This document shows, piece by piece, positions 51,923-63,843 of a stretch of 64,000 nt of DNA. The position numbers and the translations under genes are program-made. Position 1 is the stretch's first letter. Every line of letters begins with the position of its first letter. The stretch covers positions 62,001 to 126,000 of the forward strand of contig NZ_JACLAL010000001.1 in NCBI RefSeq assembly GCF_014280875.1, written 5' to 3'. This stretch comes from Paenirhizobium daejeonense. GTDB lineage: Bacteria > Pseudomonadota > Alphaproteobacteria > Rhizobiales > Rhizobiaceae. Under the pieces are notes generated by a model. The model was not told the origin of the DNA. It ran no database searches and worked only from the letters and a program-made list of their open reading frames with translations.

Positions 51923-52306
51923 ATGCTGCTTTATGTCACGATCGGCACCAATGATCTCGCCCGCGCCATCCCTTTCTATGATGCCGCACTCGCCCCGCTT
52001 GGCCTGAAGCGCAAGCGGACGGATGCGGTTGAGGCGGGTTACGGCGCGGATGACGATGTGCGCTGCCGTCTCTGGGTAACAAAACCTTTTGACCAGAAGC
52101 CCGCGACCCGTGGCAATGGTTCTATGGTCGCGTTGGAAGCGATGACCCGTGCAGCGGTCGGTGCGTTTTATGCCGAAGCCCTGGCCAATGGCGGCACGGA
52201 TGACGGCCCACCGGGTCTCAGGCCTTTTCACGCGCATTTCTACGCGGCCTATGTGCGCGATCCCGATGGCAACAAGCTTTCCGCCGTCTGCGAACGGCCG
52301 GAATAA
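51923..52306 (+). CDS. VOC-family (glyoxalase-like) protein
   Basis: A 127-residue single vicinal-oxygen-chelate domain: LLYVTIGTNDLARAIPFYDAALAPLGL at the start and AYVRDPDGNKLSAVCE at the end, both typical. It may bind a metal or be a small-molecule resistance or isomerase protein; nothing in the sequence decides. It starts 10 bases after rlmE and could be co-transcribed. Confidence 0.85.
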   Translation: MLLYVTIGTNDLARAIPFYDAALAPLGLKRKRTDAVEAGYGADDDVRCRLWVTKPFDQKPATRGNGSMVALEAMTRAAVGAFYAEALANGGTDDGPPGLRPFHAHFYAAYVRDPDGNKLSAVCERPE

Positions 52307-52319
52307 AACGGACTGAGCT

Positions 52320-53729
52320 TTATTTGACGGGGATGTCCTCGCCCACATCTGCTGGCCGGCGATGACCTGATACGGCGGAGCCTGCATCGCGGGCCAGCCC
52401 GATGAAGGGGATCACCGCCAGAAGCGAGAGCGCTGCGACGACCGCGAAGGCAAGGTGGAAGTCCACAAGCGACAGCTCCCGCCCGTGAAGTGCGATATTG
52501 GCCTCGAGAATGGCGGCCGCGACGGCGACGCCAAGCGCGAGGCTGACCTGCTGCATGACCGAACTCATGGAGGTCGCCTGGCTGGCCTGCTCATCCTCGA
52601 TATCGGCATAACCCAGCGAATTGACGCCGGTGAAGAAGAATGAGCGGCAGAAGCCTGCGACAAGCAGAAAGCCCATGATCACGTAATGGGGCGTGCCGGG
52701 CGAGAAGAAGGAATTGGCTGCCGTCATCGTGGCACCGCCGAGTGCCGCGACGATCAGCACGCTACGAAAGCCGGCCGCGGCAAAGACGCGCCGTGCCATG
52801 AACTTGGTGGTGATCGCGCCGATTGCCCCGATGAAGGTGATGAGACCGGACTGGAAGGGCGTCATGCCGAAGCCGAGCTGCAGCATCAACGGCATGAGGA
52901 AGGGCACGGCACCGGTCGAGATGCGGAAGATCGTACCGCCGGTGATCGAGGCGCGGAAGGCCCGGTTGCGGAAGAGTCCGAGGTTGAGCAGCGGCGCGGG
53001 ATGACGCTTCGCGTGCTGCACGTAGAGAATGCCGCTGATGATCCCGATGGCGACTGCGCCAAAGCCGACCTGCAGCGGCAGTGCCGGCAGACTGACGACG
53101 GAGAGGCCGAACACCACGCCCGAGGTGGCGAGTGCCATATAGACGAAACCCTTGAGGTCTATTGCCGAGGTTGAGGTCGGCGGTACTTCCGGGAGATAGA
53201 CCGTGGACAGCCACACCCCAGCGAAACCGATTGGCACATTGATCAGGAAGATCCACTGCCAGCTGAAATAGGTGGTGATGAAGCCGCCGATCGGCGGACC
53301 GGTCAGTGGGCCGACAAGGGCCGGAATGGTCAGGAGCGCCATGGCGGAGACGAGTTCGCTACGCTTTGTTGTCCGAAGCAGTACGAGACGTCCGACGGGC
53401 GTCATCATCGCTCCGCCCATACCCTGCAGGAAGCGGGCGCCAACGAAGGCGATGAGTGACTGAGAGGTCGCGCACAGTATGGAGCCGGCGATGAAGACGA
53501 GGATGGCCGCGCGGAAGATCTTCTTCGCCCCGTAGCGGTCCGCCATCCATCCACTGACGGGAATGAAGATCGCAAGCGCCACCATATAGGAGGTAAGCGC
53601 CAGCTTCAGCGTGATCGGGCCGACGCCAAGGTCGGTCGCAATCGCCGGCAGCGCCGTGGAAATCACCGTCGAGTCCATCTGCTCCATGAAGAGCGCAACG
53701 GCGAGAATGAGCGGGGTGATGCGGTTCAT
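52320..53729 (-). CDS. DHA2-family MFS multidrug exporter
   Basis: A 469-residue major facilitator transporter with about 14 membrane segments, of the EmrB/QacA (DHA2) type. The N-terminus reads LILAVALFMEQMDSTVISTALPAIA, and motif A-like GWMADRYGAKKIF and the TM5 motif GPLTGPPIGGF are present. It likely exports hydrophobic drugs using the proton gradient. No regulator is adjacent; it converges with the VOC gene. Confidence 0.9.
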   Translation of the reverse strand: MNRITPLILAVALFMEQMDSTVISTALPAIATDLGVGPITLKLALTSYMVALAIFIPVSGWMADRYGAKKIFRAAILVFIAGSILCATSQSLIAFVGARFLQGMGGAMMTPVGRLVLLRTTKRSELVSAMALLTIPALVGPLTGPPIGGFITTYFSWQWIFLINVPIGFAGVWLSTVYLPEVPPTSTSAIDLKGFVYMALATSGVVFGLSVVSLPALPLQVGFGAVAIGIISGILYVQHAKRHPAPLLNLGLFRNRAFRASITGGTIFRISTGAVPFLMPLMLQLGFGMTPFQSGLITFIGAIGAITTKFMARRVFAAAGFRSVLIVAALGGATMTAANSFFSPGTPHYVIMGFLLVAGFCRSFFFTGVNSLGYADIEDEQASQATSMSSVMQQVSLALGVAVAAAILEANIALHGRELSLVDFHLAFAVVAALSLLAVIPFIGLARDAGSAVSGHRRPADVGEDIPVK

Positions 53730-53938
53730 CAGGTGGGAATCCTGCGCGGCGGGGGAGGGCCAAGCGATGCCTTTTTAGCCGGAGCGGAGGCGTCTGCCAA
53801 TGGTGTTGCCGCACGTCGGATCACGTCTGCGTGAGGCCGGTTTCCTGAACGACAGGATTGCCTATTTTGCCCGAATGGCCGTCATCCGGCGGCTCCATGG
53901 ATCGTTTGAGAGCGGATCGCTTGAAAGAGGAGTGGGTA

Positions 53939-54922
53939 ATGACAGCAATGAACAGGCGCGTATTGCTTGGTAGCGCAGGGTTCGCGGCCCTGGCTGCCCC
54001 GATGATCATGACCCGCGCGGCGGTGGCGCAGACCGAAACGCCGACGAAGGCCGATCGTGCATTGTTGCCGGACACCCATGGGTTCAAGCTCGGTAGCTTC
54101 GAGGTCGTCGTGGTCAAGGACGGTGCAATGCCCTCCGGAGCACCCGGAGAAACGTTCGGGACGGATCAGTCGCCGGAGACTGTCGGAGAACTGCTCGACC
54201 GGAATTTCCTGCCGAAGGACCGGTTCGTCAACAGCTTCTCGCCCGTACTCGTCAATACCGGCTCGGATGTCGTTCTGTTCGATACCGGCCTCGGAGAGGG
54301 TGCCCGGGCCAAGGGCGGCGGACGTTTGGTTGAGGGGCTGGCTTCTGCCGGTTACAAGCCGAAAGACGTCTCCATCGTCGTGCTTACTCACATGCACGGC
54401 GATCACATCGGTGGCCTGATGGAAGGCGGCAAGCCGGCCTTCCCGAATGCGCGCTATGTGACAGGACGGACGGAATATGATTTCTGGGTCGATTCGGCTC
54501 GCGTCGGAACGCCTGCTGAAAACGGGCACAAGGGTGTGCTCGCCAGTGTGCAGCCGCTCGCCGAGAAGACGACCTTCGTGGAGGACGGGGCCTCCGTCGT
54601 CACGGGCATCACCGCCGAGGCTGCGTTCGGCCATTCACCGGGCCACATGATCTACCGGCTCGAATCGGAGGGGCGCCAACTGCTCCTGACAGCGGATACG
54701 GCGAACCATTTCGTGCTGTCGCTCCAGCGTCCGGATTGGGAGGTCAAGTTCGACATGGATAAGGCCGCGGCTGCCGCGACCCGCAAGCGCGTATTCGACA
54801 TGGCGGCGGCGGATCGCCTGGCGTTCCTAGGCTACCACATGCCTTTTCCTGCCGTCGGCTATGTCGAAAAGATCGATACGGGTTACCGTTTCGTGCCCAA
54901 GGCCTATCAGTTCGACATCTGA
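53939..54922 (+). CDS. Tat-exported MBL-fold hydrolase
   Basis: A 327-residue metallo-beta-lactamase-fold protein with a twin-arginine signal (MNRRVLLGSAGFAAL and a cleavage region near AAVAQTE). The metal motif is HMHGDHIGG near residue 155, and further ligands are in GHSPGHM and TADTANH. It is periplasmic and binds metal before export. Related proteins include lactonases (AHL or other) and hydrolases; the substrate is unknown. The ATG 53939 has AGAGGAG upstream. Confidence 0.87.
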   Translation: MTAMNRRVLLGSAGFAALAAPMIMTRAAVAQTETPTKADRALLPDTHGFKLGSFEVVVVKDGAMPSGAPGETFGTDQSPETVGELLDRNFLPKDRFVNSFSPVLVNTGSDVVLFDTGLGEGARAKGGGRLVEGLASAGYKPKDVSIVVLTHMHGDHIGGLMEGGKPAFPNARYVTGRTEYDFWVDSARVGTPAENGHKGVLASVQPLAEKTTFVEDGASVVTGITAEAAFGHSPGHMIYRLESEGRQLLLTADTANHFVLSLQRPDWEVKFDMDKAAAAATRKRVFDMAAADRLAFLGYHMPFPAVGYVEKIDTGYRFVPKAYQFDI

Positions 54923-54935
54923 ATGCTGAACGGTA

Positions 54936-54962
54936 TTCGGGCCGGAGTTGATCCGGCCTGAA
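54936..54962 (+). terminator. Hairpin after the MBL-fold hydrolase gene
   Basis: A 10-bp stem with one G-T pair and a 7-base loop, 13 bases after the stop codon. Weak T-content after it. Confidence 0.5.
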
Positions 54963-54988
54963 TCTCCGAACGAAACCGTCGTGAGGGC

Positions 54989-55300
54989 TTAACCCTGATT
55001 GTGCAGTTCGTCTGCTGCCTGATGCAGCATTTCTAGCATCCGGGTCTGGATTTCGCTTTCCTTCACCTCGACGCCAGCCGCTTCGAAGTCATGACGCAGG
55101 CGCTCCAGCAGCCGGTGAGGTTCGTTCACCTGGGTTAGCGCCAGTTCGCGGGCATAGGATTCGCCATCGGTGCGGCCCATCGCTTCCGCAGCCCACTTGC
55201 CGATCATGACGTTGCGGCGGACTTCCGCCTTGAACAGCATTTCCTGCTGGTGTGCATATTGATCTTCGAATGCGCGGGCGCGCTGCTGCAGGTTGTTCAT
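54989..55300 (-). CDS. DUF1476 protein, F1-ATPase zeta-type inhibitor
   Basis: A 103-residue helical protein starting at ATG 55300 (MNNLQQRARAFEDQYAHQQ). DUF1476 is the zeta subunit of alphaproteobacterial F1F0-ATP synthase, first described in Paracoccus denitrificans, which blocks ATP hydrolysis. The length and N-terminal FEDQYAHQQEMLFKAEVRRN pattern match. In some Rhizobiales its inhibitory strength is lower, so the effect here is unproven. The open frame extends upstream to 55420 without support. It is divergent from guaB. Confidence 0.9.
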   Translation of the reverse strand: MNNLQQRARAFEDQYAHQQEMLFKAEVRRNVMIGKWAAEAMGRTDGESYARELALTQVNEPHRLLERLRHDFEAAGVEVKESEIQTRMLEMLHQAADELHNQG

Positions 55301-55600
55301 CGTATTCACCCCTTGTTTCCCCAGGCCCGTTCTTGAACCTGCAGCGATCATACGGAGAGACCTTTCAAGGTCGGTTTGGAAAATCGGTAAAATCTTTCGC
55401 AATGCACCAAAATCGCCCATCCGATGCTGCGTTTGCTGTTTTGCAGGTCTGCAATGCGCGTCGGTCGAGGTTTTCCTATTCCCTTCCTGTCATGAACGTG
55501 TTACCAGCCCTCGCCAACTTCCAAGCATTTCATGCAGGAGCGTCCGGGGGAGACACCCCTTTCCCGGAGGATTCTGCCTATTCAACCGAAGGAATTGGCA
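55301..55600. other. Intergenic region between zeta-inhibitor gene and guaB (300 bases)
   Basis: No gene seen. It should carry the two divergent promoters. An in-frame ATG at 55532 could extend GuaB by 23 residues but lacks family support. Confidence 0.6.
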
Positions 55601-57091
55601 ATGGCACGCATCGTAACCTCGGCAACCGGCGCGGAAGCGCTCACCTTCGACGACGTCCTCCTGCAGCCCGGGCACTCCGAGATCATGCCGGGTCAGACCA
55701 ACATCGCAACCCGGATAGCAAAGGACATCGACCTTTCGCTGCCGATCCTTTCCTCCGCCATGGATACGGTCACCGAAAGCCGTCTCGCCATCGCCATGGC
55801 CCAGGCCGGGGGGCTTGGCGTCATTCACCGTAACCTGACCCCGATCGAGCAGGCCGAGGAAGTCCGTCAGGTCAAGAAATTCGAAAGCGGCATGGTCGTC
55901 AATCCGGTGACGATCGGCCCAGACGCAACGCTTGCCGAAGCGCTGGCGCTGATGAAGGCGCATGGCATTTCCGGCATCCCGGTCGTTGAGAACGGTGGCC
56001 GCCCCGGTCGTCTCGTCGGCATCCTGACCAACCGCGACGTGCGCTTCGCTTCTGACCATTCCCAGAAGATCCATGAACTGATGACGAAGGAAAACCTCGT
56101 CACCGTGCGCGACGGCGTCGAGCAGAGCGAAGCCAAGCGCCTCCTGCATTCCCACCGCATCGAAAAGCTGCTGGTGGTCGATAATGACGGTCGCTGCATC
56201 GGCCTCATCACCGTCAAGGACATCGAGAAGTCGCAGCTCAACCCGAACGCCGTCAAGGACCTTCATGGTCGCCTGCGCGTCGCCGCTGCCATCTCGACCG
56301 GTGACGATGGTCGCGAACGCGCCGAACGGCTGATCGATGCGGGTGTCGACGTCATCGTCGTCGATACCGCCCATGGTCATTCCCAGAAGGTTCTGGATGC
56401 CGTTTCGATCGTAAAGAAGATGTCGAACTCGGTTCGCATCATCGCCGGCAACGTCGCGACCGGCGCCGGCACTCGCGCCCTGATTGACGCCGGTGCCGAT
56501 GGCATCAAGGTCGGTATCGGTCCGGGCTCGATCTGCACCACCCGCGTCGTCGCCGGTGTCGGCGTGCCGCAGCTCGCAGCCGTCATGGCCTCGGTCGAAG
56601 AAGCCGAAAAGCACGGCATTCCGGTCATCGCCGACGGCGGCATCAAGTTCTCCGGCGATCTGGCCAAGGCGATTGCCGCCGGTGCTTCGGCCGTCATGGT
56701 GGGCTCGCTGCTTGCCGGCACGGATGAAAGCCCAGGCGAGGTCTATCTCTATCAGGGCCGCTCCTTCAAGGCATATCGCGGCATGGGTTCCGTCGGCGCC
56801 ATGGCGCGCGGCTCCGCTGACCGTTACTTCCAGGCGGAAGTGCGCGACACGCTGAAGCTCGTTCCGGAAGGCATCGAGGGGCAGGTTCCCTACAAGGGTC
56901 CGGTTTCGGCCGTGCTGCACCAGCTCGCAGGCGGTCTGAAGGCTGCCATGGGGTATGTCGGCGGTCACGACATCAAGGATTTCCAGGAGAAGGCGACCTT
57001 CGTGCGCATCTCCGGCGCCGGTCTCCGCGAAAGCCATCCGCATGGCGTGACCATCACCCGCGAAAGCCCGAACTATCCGGGCGCAGCCTGA
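55601..57091 (+). CDS. guaB: Inosine-5'-monophosphate dehydrogenase
   Basis: A 496-residue IMP dehydrogenase: oxidises IMP to XMP with NAD, the committed step of GMP synthesis. The (beta/alpha)8 domain is split by two CBS domains (about 95-210). The catalytic Cys loop is [15 protein letters not shown] near residue 305, the flap segment [17 protein letters not shown] follows, and the N-terminal [12 protein letters not shown] is typical. The ATG at 55601 has AAGGA upstream. A perfect hairpin lies just after the stop. It is a single gene. Confidence 0.97.
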   Translation: MARIVTSATGAEALTFDDVLLQPGHSEIMPGQTNIATRIAKDIDLSLPILSSAMDTVTESRLAIAMAQAGGLGVIHRNLTPIEQAEEVRQVKKFESGMVVNPVTIGPDATLAEALALMKAHGISGIPVVENGGRPGRLVGILTNRDVRFASDHSQKIHELMTKENLVTVRDGVEQSEAKRLLHSHRIEKLLVVDNDGRCIGLITVKDIEKSQLNPNAVKDLHGRLRVAAAISTGDDGRERAERLIDAGVDVIVVDTAHGHSQKVLDAVSIVKKMSNSVRIIAGNVATGAGTRALIDAGADGIKVGIGPGSICTTRVVAGVGVPQLAAVMASVEEAEKHGIPVIADGGIKFSGDLAKAIAAGASAVMVGSLLAGTDESPGEVYLYQGRSFKAYRGMGSVGAMARGSADRYFQAEVRDTLKLVPEGIEGQVPYKGPVSAVLHQLAGGLKAAMGYVGGHDIKDFQEKATFVRISGAGLRESHPHGVTITRESPNYPGAA

Positions 57092-57107
57092 TCGCTTCCG
57101 TTTCATG

Positions 57108-57131
57108 GACGGCCGGATAATTCCGGCCGTC
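57108..57131 (+). terminator. guaB hairpin terminator
   Basis: A perfect 9-bp stem with a 6-base loop, 16 bases after the guaB stop. Only a modest pyrimidine stretch follows. Confidence 0.6.
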
Positions 57132-57180
57132 TCTCCCTATTCATGTTTTATGCATTTTGCCGCGGACGGAGATGTCTTCA

Positions 57181-57597
57181 ATGACAGGCTTCCAGATTTT
57201 CTGGCCCATTCTCGCCCAAGTCTTCCTTGTTTACGGTCTTTACGGATTGCTGCGCCTGCGCCGTCAGCGTTTGCGGCGGGAAGGTCGTCTCGACGAAGAG
57301 ACGATGCGCTGGGGCCGTAACGATCCGCCGGAAACGCTGTCGGTCCGCAACTGTATCGCCAACCAGTTCGAACTGCCGGTTCTCTTCTATATCTGCTGCA
57401 TTCTTCTGTTCATCGCCGAGGCGGACAATCTGGTGTCAGTCGTCCTCGCCTGGATCTTCGTTGCCACGCGCTATGCCCATGCGGCCGTGCACGTGACCAG
57501 CAATCGCATGGCGCTGCGTTTTCCCGCGTTTATGGCCGGCTTTCTTGCTCTTGGCGGAATGTGGATCTGGCTCGCCGTCTGGATGGCGACCTCTTAA
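57181..57597 (+). CDS. MAPEG-family membrane protein
   Basis: A 138-residue protein with four hydrophobic segments and the MAPEG pattern (VRNCIANQFELPVLFYICC, WIFVATRYAHAAVHVTSN). MAPEG proteins are membrane enzymes that often conjugate glutathione; bacterial members are mostly uncharacterised. The ATG at 57181 has GGAG 9 bases upstream. It is a single gene. Confidence 0.9.
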   Translation: MTGFQIFWPILAQVFLVYGLYGLLRLRRQRLRREGRLDEETMRWGRNDPPETLSVRNCIANQFELPVLFYICCILLFIAEADNLVSVVLAWIFVATRYAHAAVHVTSNRMALRFPAFMAGFLALGGMWIWLAVWMATS

Positions 57598-57707
57598 AAG
57601 TGACCGGCGCTCACGCGCATGTGTCTTGGCCCATCGTTCGGGGCTCCTATCATTCATTCAGGCACGAGAATTCGTGCGGCTGATGATACGACTGAGGAGG
57701 AGATCCC

Positions 57708-58583
57708 ATGAACACGCCGAAGATCACACAGGCGATGATCGACGCCTATGACGAATACACCCACCTGACGCTCGACCGGCGCCGGTTCATGGAAAAGCTG
57801 ACCATGCTGGCCGGATCCGGCGCTGCCGCGGTGGCGATCGCCCCCATGCTCGCAGCCAGCAAGGCCAATGCCGCCATGGTTGCGGACGATGACACGCGGC
57901 TGGTGACGCAGGATGTCACCTATCCCGAGGCTTCTGGCGAGATGAAGGGCTATCTGGCAATCCCGAAGGATGCCGCCGGCAAGTTGCCGGGTGTGATCGT
58001 CATCCATGAAAACCGCGGCCTCAATCCGCATATTCGCGATGTCGCCCGCCGGATGGCGCTCGAAGGTTTCGTGGCGCTGGCTCCCGATTTCCTCTCGCCG
58101 CAGGGCGGTACGCCGGAAAACGAGGATCAGGCGCGCGAGATGTTTTCGAAGCTGGACATGGCGGCGACCGTCGCCAATGCCGAAGCGACGCGCGCGTTCC
58201 TCGCAAGCCACGACAAGGTGAACGGCAAGGTCGGCGCCATCGGCTTCTGCTGGGGCGGGGGGCTGGTCAACCGGCTGGCCGTCGCCTCGCCGGAACTCGG
58301 GGCAGGGGTTGCCTATTATGGCATGCAGCCGCCTGCGGAAGACGTTGCGAAGATCAAGGCGCCTCTTTTGCTGCACTATGCGGGCCTGGATGAAAGGGTC
58401 AATGGCGGTATCGAGGCCTACAGGGCAGCCCTGGAGAGGGATGGCAAGACCTTCGAAATCCACATTTATGAAGGCGCAAATCACGCCTTCAATAACGATT
58501 CCTCGGCTGCCCGTTACAACAAGGCGGCGGCCGATCTCGCTTGGTCACGCACCGTGCCGTTCCTGAAAAAATACCTTGCCTGA
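57708..58583 (+). CDS. Dienelactone hydrolase family protein, exported
   Basis: A 291-residue alpha/beta hydrolase of the dienelactone hydrolase family. A twin-Arg-like stretch DRRRFMEKL followed by a hydrophobic segment and ANAAM suggests Tat export, preceded by an unusual 22-residue leader. The catalytic Cys is in GFCWGGG, with Asp in GLDERVN and His in GANHAFNND, and the family Glu in IHENRGL. The natural substrate is not known. The start 57708 follows GAGGAGGAG. Confidence 0.88.
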   Translation: MNTPKITQAMIDAYDEYTHLTLDRRRFMEKLTMLAGSGAAAVAIAPMLAASKANAAMVADDDTRLVTQDVTYPEASGEMKGYLAIPKDAAGKLPGVIVIHENRGLNPHIRDVARRMALEGFVALAPDFLSPQGGTPENEDQAREMFSKLDMAATVANAEATRAFLASHDKVNGKVGAIGFCWGGGLVNRLAVASPELGAGVAYYGMQPPAEDVAKIKAPLLLHYAGLDERVNGGIEAYRAALERDGKTFEIHIYEGANHAFNNDSSAARYNKAAADLAWSRTVPFLKKYLA

Positions 58584-58779
58584 ACGTTGCGGTGCAGCAT
58601 CGTTTGCAGCTTCCGGCTGTCGCAGATGTGCGACGCCGGGTTTTCGATTTCGGTCTTCGGCTTGATGCGGATCAAGAAATGCATAGGCGGTTTGGGCTAG
58701 CTTCCCTCCAGCTTCGCGGTCGTCACGTTGCGCGGCTGAATGTGAGTTCAATCCAAAGTCATCTACCAGGGAGATCGAT

Positions 58780-59805
58780 ATGGCATCTATGATGAAGGCC
58801 GCCGTGGTGCGGGAGTTCGGCAAGCCTCTGGTGATCGAGGAGGTCGCTATCCCCGAACCGGGCCCCGGACAGATCCTCGTTAAATACGAGGCTACCGGCG
58901 TTTGCCACACCGACCTGCATGCTGCCAACGGCGACTGGCCGGTTAAGCCCAATCCGCCGTTCATTCCGGGTCATGAAGGTGTGGGTTACGTCGCCAAGCT
59001 CGGTGCCGGCGTCACCCGCATCAAGGAAGGCGACCGCGTCGGCGTTCCTTGGCTCCACACCGCTTGCGGCTGCTGCACGCCTTGCCGCACCGGTTGGGAA
59101 ACCCTGTGCGGCAGCCAGCAGAACACCGGCTATTCCGTCAATGGCACGTTTGCCCAGTATGGTCTCGCCGATCCTGATTTCGTCGGTATGCTTCCGGCCA
59201 ATCTGGAATTCGGCCCGGCTGCCCCGGTCCTTTGCGCTGGCGTCACTGTCTACAAGGGCCTCAAGGAAACCGAAGTTCGCCCCGGCGAATGGGTGGTCAT
59301 TTCCGGCATCGGCGGTCTCGGCCATATGGCCGTTCAGTACGCCAAGGCCATGGGCATGCATGTCGTTGCCGCCGATATCTTCGATGAGAAGCTGAAGCTT
59401 GCCAGGGAACTTGGCGCTGATGTGACGGTCAACGGCCGTGATGCTGATGCCATTGCTCAGGTACAGAAGGCAACAGGAGGTGTGCATGGTGCGCTCGTCA
59501 CCGCCGTCTCTCCCAAGGCCATGGAACAGGCTTATGGCTTCCTGCGCTCTAAAGGCACGATGGCGCTGGTTGGTCTGCCGCCGGGCTTTATTTCGCTGCC
59601 GGTCTTCGACACCGTTCTGAAGCGCATCACGGTGCGCGGTTCCATCGTCGGCACGCGTCAGGATCTTGAGGAGTCCCTGGTCTTCGCCGGCGAAGGCAAG
59701 GTGAAGTCTCATTTTTCCTGGGACAAGATCGAGAACATCAACGATATCTTCCATCGCATGGAAGAAGGCAAAATCGACGGCCGCATCGTCCTCGATCTCG
59801 CCTGA
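58780..59805 (+). CDS. adhP: Zinc-dependent alcohol dehydrogenase (AdhP-like)
   Basis: A 341-residue medium-chain dehydrogenase, of the propanol-preferring AdhP type. The catalytic zinc motif GHEGVGYV and Cys at GVCHTDLH are present, and the structural zinc cysteines are in CGCCTPCRTGWETLC. The NAD motif GIGGLGHMAVQYAK is near residue 175. It oxidises short-chain alcohols or reduces aldehydes. AGGGAG precedes the ATG. A terminator follows. Confidence 0.93.
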   Translation: MASMMKAAVVREFGKPLVIEEVAIPEPGPGQILVKYEATGVCHTDLHAANGDWPVKPNPPFIPGHEGVGYVAKLGAGVTRIKEGDRVGVPWLHTACGCCTPCRTGWETLCGSQQNTGYSVNGTFAQYGLADPDFVGMLPANLEFGPAAPVLCAGVTVYKGLKETEVRPGEWVVISGIGGLGHMAVQYAKAMGMHVVAADIFDEKLKLARELGADVTVNGRDADAIAQVQKATGGVHGALVTAVSPKAMEQAYGFLRSKGTMALVGLPPGFISLPVFDTVLKRITVRGSIVGTRQDLEESLVFAGEGKVKSHFSWDKIENINDIFHRMEEGKIDGRIVLDLA

Positions 59806-59825
59806 TTGTTCTTCGTTTGAACAGA

Positions 59826-59852
59826 GGGCCGCGTGTTATGCGCGGCCTTTTT
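59826..59852 (+). terminator. adhP rho-independent terminator
   Basis: A perfect 7-bp GC stem (59827-59833 with 59841-59847) with a 7-base loop and five T directly after it. It overlaps the end of the convergent oxyR. Confidence 0.85.
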
Positions 59853-60741
59853 CGTTTTCGTGACTTGCCACGATGGCCTCCGCCAGAGCTTCCATGTCGG
59901 CCCGTCGTGGACTGGACCGACGCCAGATCAGGCCGATTTCGCGGGATGGTTGCGGATCGGCGAAGGGCACGATGCGGATAGCATTGCGGGCGGTTTCGGT
60001 CTCTATTGCCATTTCCGGGATGAGGGTCAGGCCCATATCGTGTGACACCATCTGCAAAAGCGTGGTCATCGACGTCGCGCCGAAATTGACGAGGCTGCGT
60101 TTGTTCGCCGCCTTGCAAACCGAAAGCGCCTGATCGCGCAGGCAGTGGCCTTCTTCCAGCAGCAGTAGTCGTTCCGGATCGACCTCCGTTTCGGTCATCG
60201 GAGACAGGAGCACGTCGCTTTCGTTGTCGGCCATGGCCATGTAGAAGCGGTCGGTGAAGAGCGATTTGCTGACGACGTTATCGGCCTCGATTGGCAGTGC
60301 TGCGATGATCGCGTCGAGCTTGCCTTCCGAGAGGTCGTTCACCAGTCTGCCGGTCACCGCTTCCTTCAGTTCCAGTTCGATAAGCGGATGCGCCCGCCTC
60401 AGGAACGGCACGAGTTTCGGGACCAGATAGGGCGCGACTGTCGGAATGATGCCGAGCCTGAGCAGTCCGTCGAGGGTTCCTGAGCCATATCGCGCCGCCT
60501 CCTCCAGCCGGTCGACGCCCGCCAGTATCGAGCGGATGTGGCCGAGAACCTCCAACCCCTTCCGTGTCAGCAGTGTTCCGGACCGGGTGCGCTCAATCAG
60601 CGTTACGCCCAGATGCTTTTCCATTTCCATGATCTGCGCCGACAGCGCCGGCTGGCTGACATGCACCATTTCCGCCGCCCGGCCAAAGTGCAGGGTGGTG
60701 GCAAGGGCTTCGAAATAGCGCATTTGTCGGATGGTCAGCAT
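59836..60741 (-). CDS. oxyR: LysR-family peroxide sensor OxyR
   Basis: A 301-residue LysR-type regulator. The DNA-binding part is typical (FGRAAEMVHVSQPALSAQI). The redox cysteines are Cys200 in EEGHCLRDQA and Cys209 in LSVCKAAN, the spacing of OxyR. It activates peroxide defence genes when these form a disulfide. It is divergent from katG, with 105 bases between the starts, which is a well-known pair. An inverted repeat directly before the ATG may be its own operator. Confidence 0.94.
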   Translation of the reverse strand: MLTIRQMRYFEALATTLHFGRAAEMVHVSQPALSAQIMEMEKHLGVTLIERTRSGTLLTRKGLEVLGHIRSILAGVDRLEEAARYGSGTLDGLLRLGIIPTVAPYLVPKLVPFLRRAHPLIELELKEAVTGRLVNDLSEGKLDAIIAALPIEADNVVSKSLFTDRFYMAMADNESDVLLSPMTETEVDPERLLLLEEGHCLRDQALSVCKAANKRSLVNFGATSMTTLLQMVSHDMGLTLIPEMAIETETARNAIRIVPFADPQPSREIGLIWRRSSPRRADMEALAEAIVASHENEKGRA

Positions 60742-60758
60742 GATAGGAATTTCTTATC
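60742..60758. promoter_or_regulatory. Inverted repeat at the oxyR start, putative OxyR site
   Basis: GATA-N9-TATC with a near-symmetrical core, 17 bases long, directly next to the oxyR start codon. OxyR may bind here to repress itself and activate katG. Confidence 0.55.
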
Positions 60759-60810
60759 GAAAGATCCAAAAAAGACAATTGGAGATTATCGAAGTTTTCG
60801 CCGAATGTGA

Positions 60811-63018
<2,208 letters not shown>

Positions 63019-63057
63019 TCGGGGCTGGGTGACGCTTGACCGTGTCACATGTGACAT

Positions 63058-63102
63058 CCGGAGCCGCAGCGACACAGTTGCTGCGGCTCCGGTTTTGTTT
63101 TT
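63058..63102 (+). terminator. katG rho-independent terminator
   Basis: A perfect 13-bp GC-rich stem with a 9-base loop followed by TTTTGTTTTT, 40 bases after the katG stop. Confidence 0.93.
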
Positions 63103-63210
63103 CCGCCTACGGTTAAATTGCGTTCTTTTCTTTTAGGGAAAAGCGCATAGAACCTCGTCTATGTGGCCTGATGCCGGCTTATGGGCCGGAAGCGGGTCAG
63201 GGACGGGAAG

Positions 63211-63843
63211 ATGACGTCGAAGAAAATCAGCAGCCGGCTTCAGTTGCGAAAGAAGCCGCAGCAGGAGCGTAGCATCCAGCGTCTGGATGCTATCATGGAA
63301 GCCGCTGTCGACCTCATCGCCGAGCACGGTGTCGCCAATCTCAAGATGACCGATATAGCGGCTCGCGCTGGCGTGCCGGTCGGTTCCCTCTACCAGTTCT
63401 TCCCGGAAAAAGCCGCGATTATCAGGGCCTTTCACGATCGCCATACGACGGTGGTGCAGGAGCACGCGACCGCAGCTTTTCCCGATGTCAAATCGACCGC
63501 CCAGGCGATCGATATGCTGTCGCGGCTTTTCGATGATTTCTACAAGATCTACCGGGCCGACCGCACCTATCTGTCTGTCTGGATGGCGGGTATGACGGAC
63601 CGCGATTTTCAGGTGCTCAACCTTGCGCATCTCGATCGTTTGACCGACATCGTTGTCGCTGCGCTACACCATCTTGTTGATCAAAAGCACCTGGAAGTCT
63701 TTCGACTGCGTGTTCATATGGTGCTTTATCTTAGCGGTGCGCTCGCCCGCTTTGCCATGGTGCGCGATGAGGCAAGCGCGCAGAAATACCTTGCCGAATG
63801 GAAAGCCATGGGCGCCCGAACCCTTTTCGAGTTCGACGGCTAG
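63211..63843 (+). CDS. TetR-family transcriptional regulator
   Basis: A 210-residue TetR-type repressor when started at ATG 63211, which has GGGA upstream; a start at 63181 would add ten residues and lacks a ribosome-binding site. The helix-turn-helix is MTDIAARAGVPVGSLYQFFPEKAAIIRAF. The ligand domain follows. It has no divergent partner in the window, so its target is unknown. Confidence 0.88.
   Translation: MTSKKISSRLQLRKKPQQERSIQRLDAIMEAAVDLIAEHGVANLKMTDIAARAGVPVGSLYQFFPEKAAIIRAFHDRHTTVVQEHATAAFPDVKSTAQAIDMLSRLFDDFYKIYRADRTYLSVWMAGMTDRDFQVLNLAHLDRLTDIVVAALHHLVDQKHLEVFRLRVHMVLYLSGALARFAMVRDEASAQKYLAEWKAMGARTLFEFDG

Noticed and set aside
50702-52387. 561-residue minus-strand frame over rlmE and the VOC gene
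   Set aside because: Covers three confident plus-strand genes; shadow.
55490-57106. 538-residue open frame opposite guaB
   Set aside because: Shadow of guaB, no domains.
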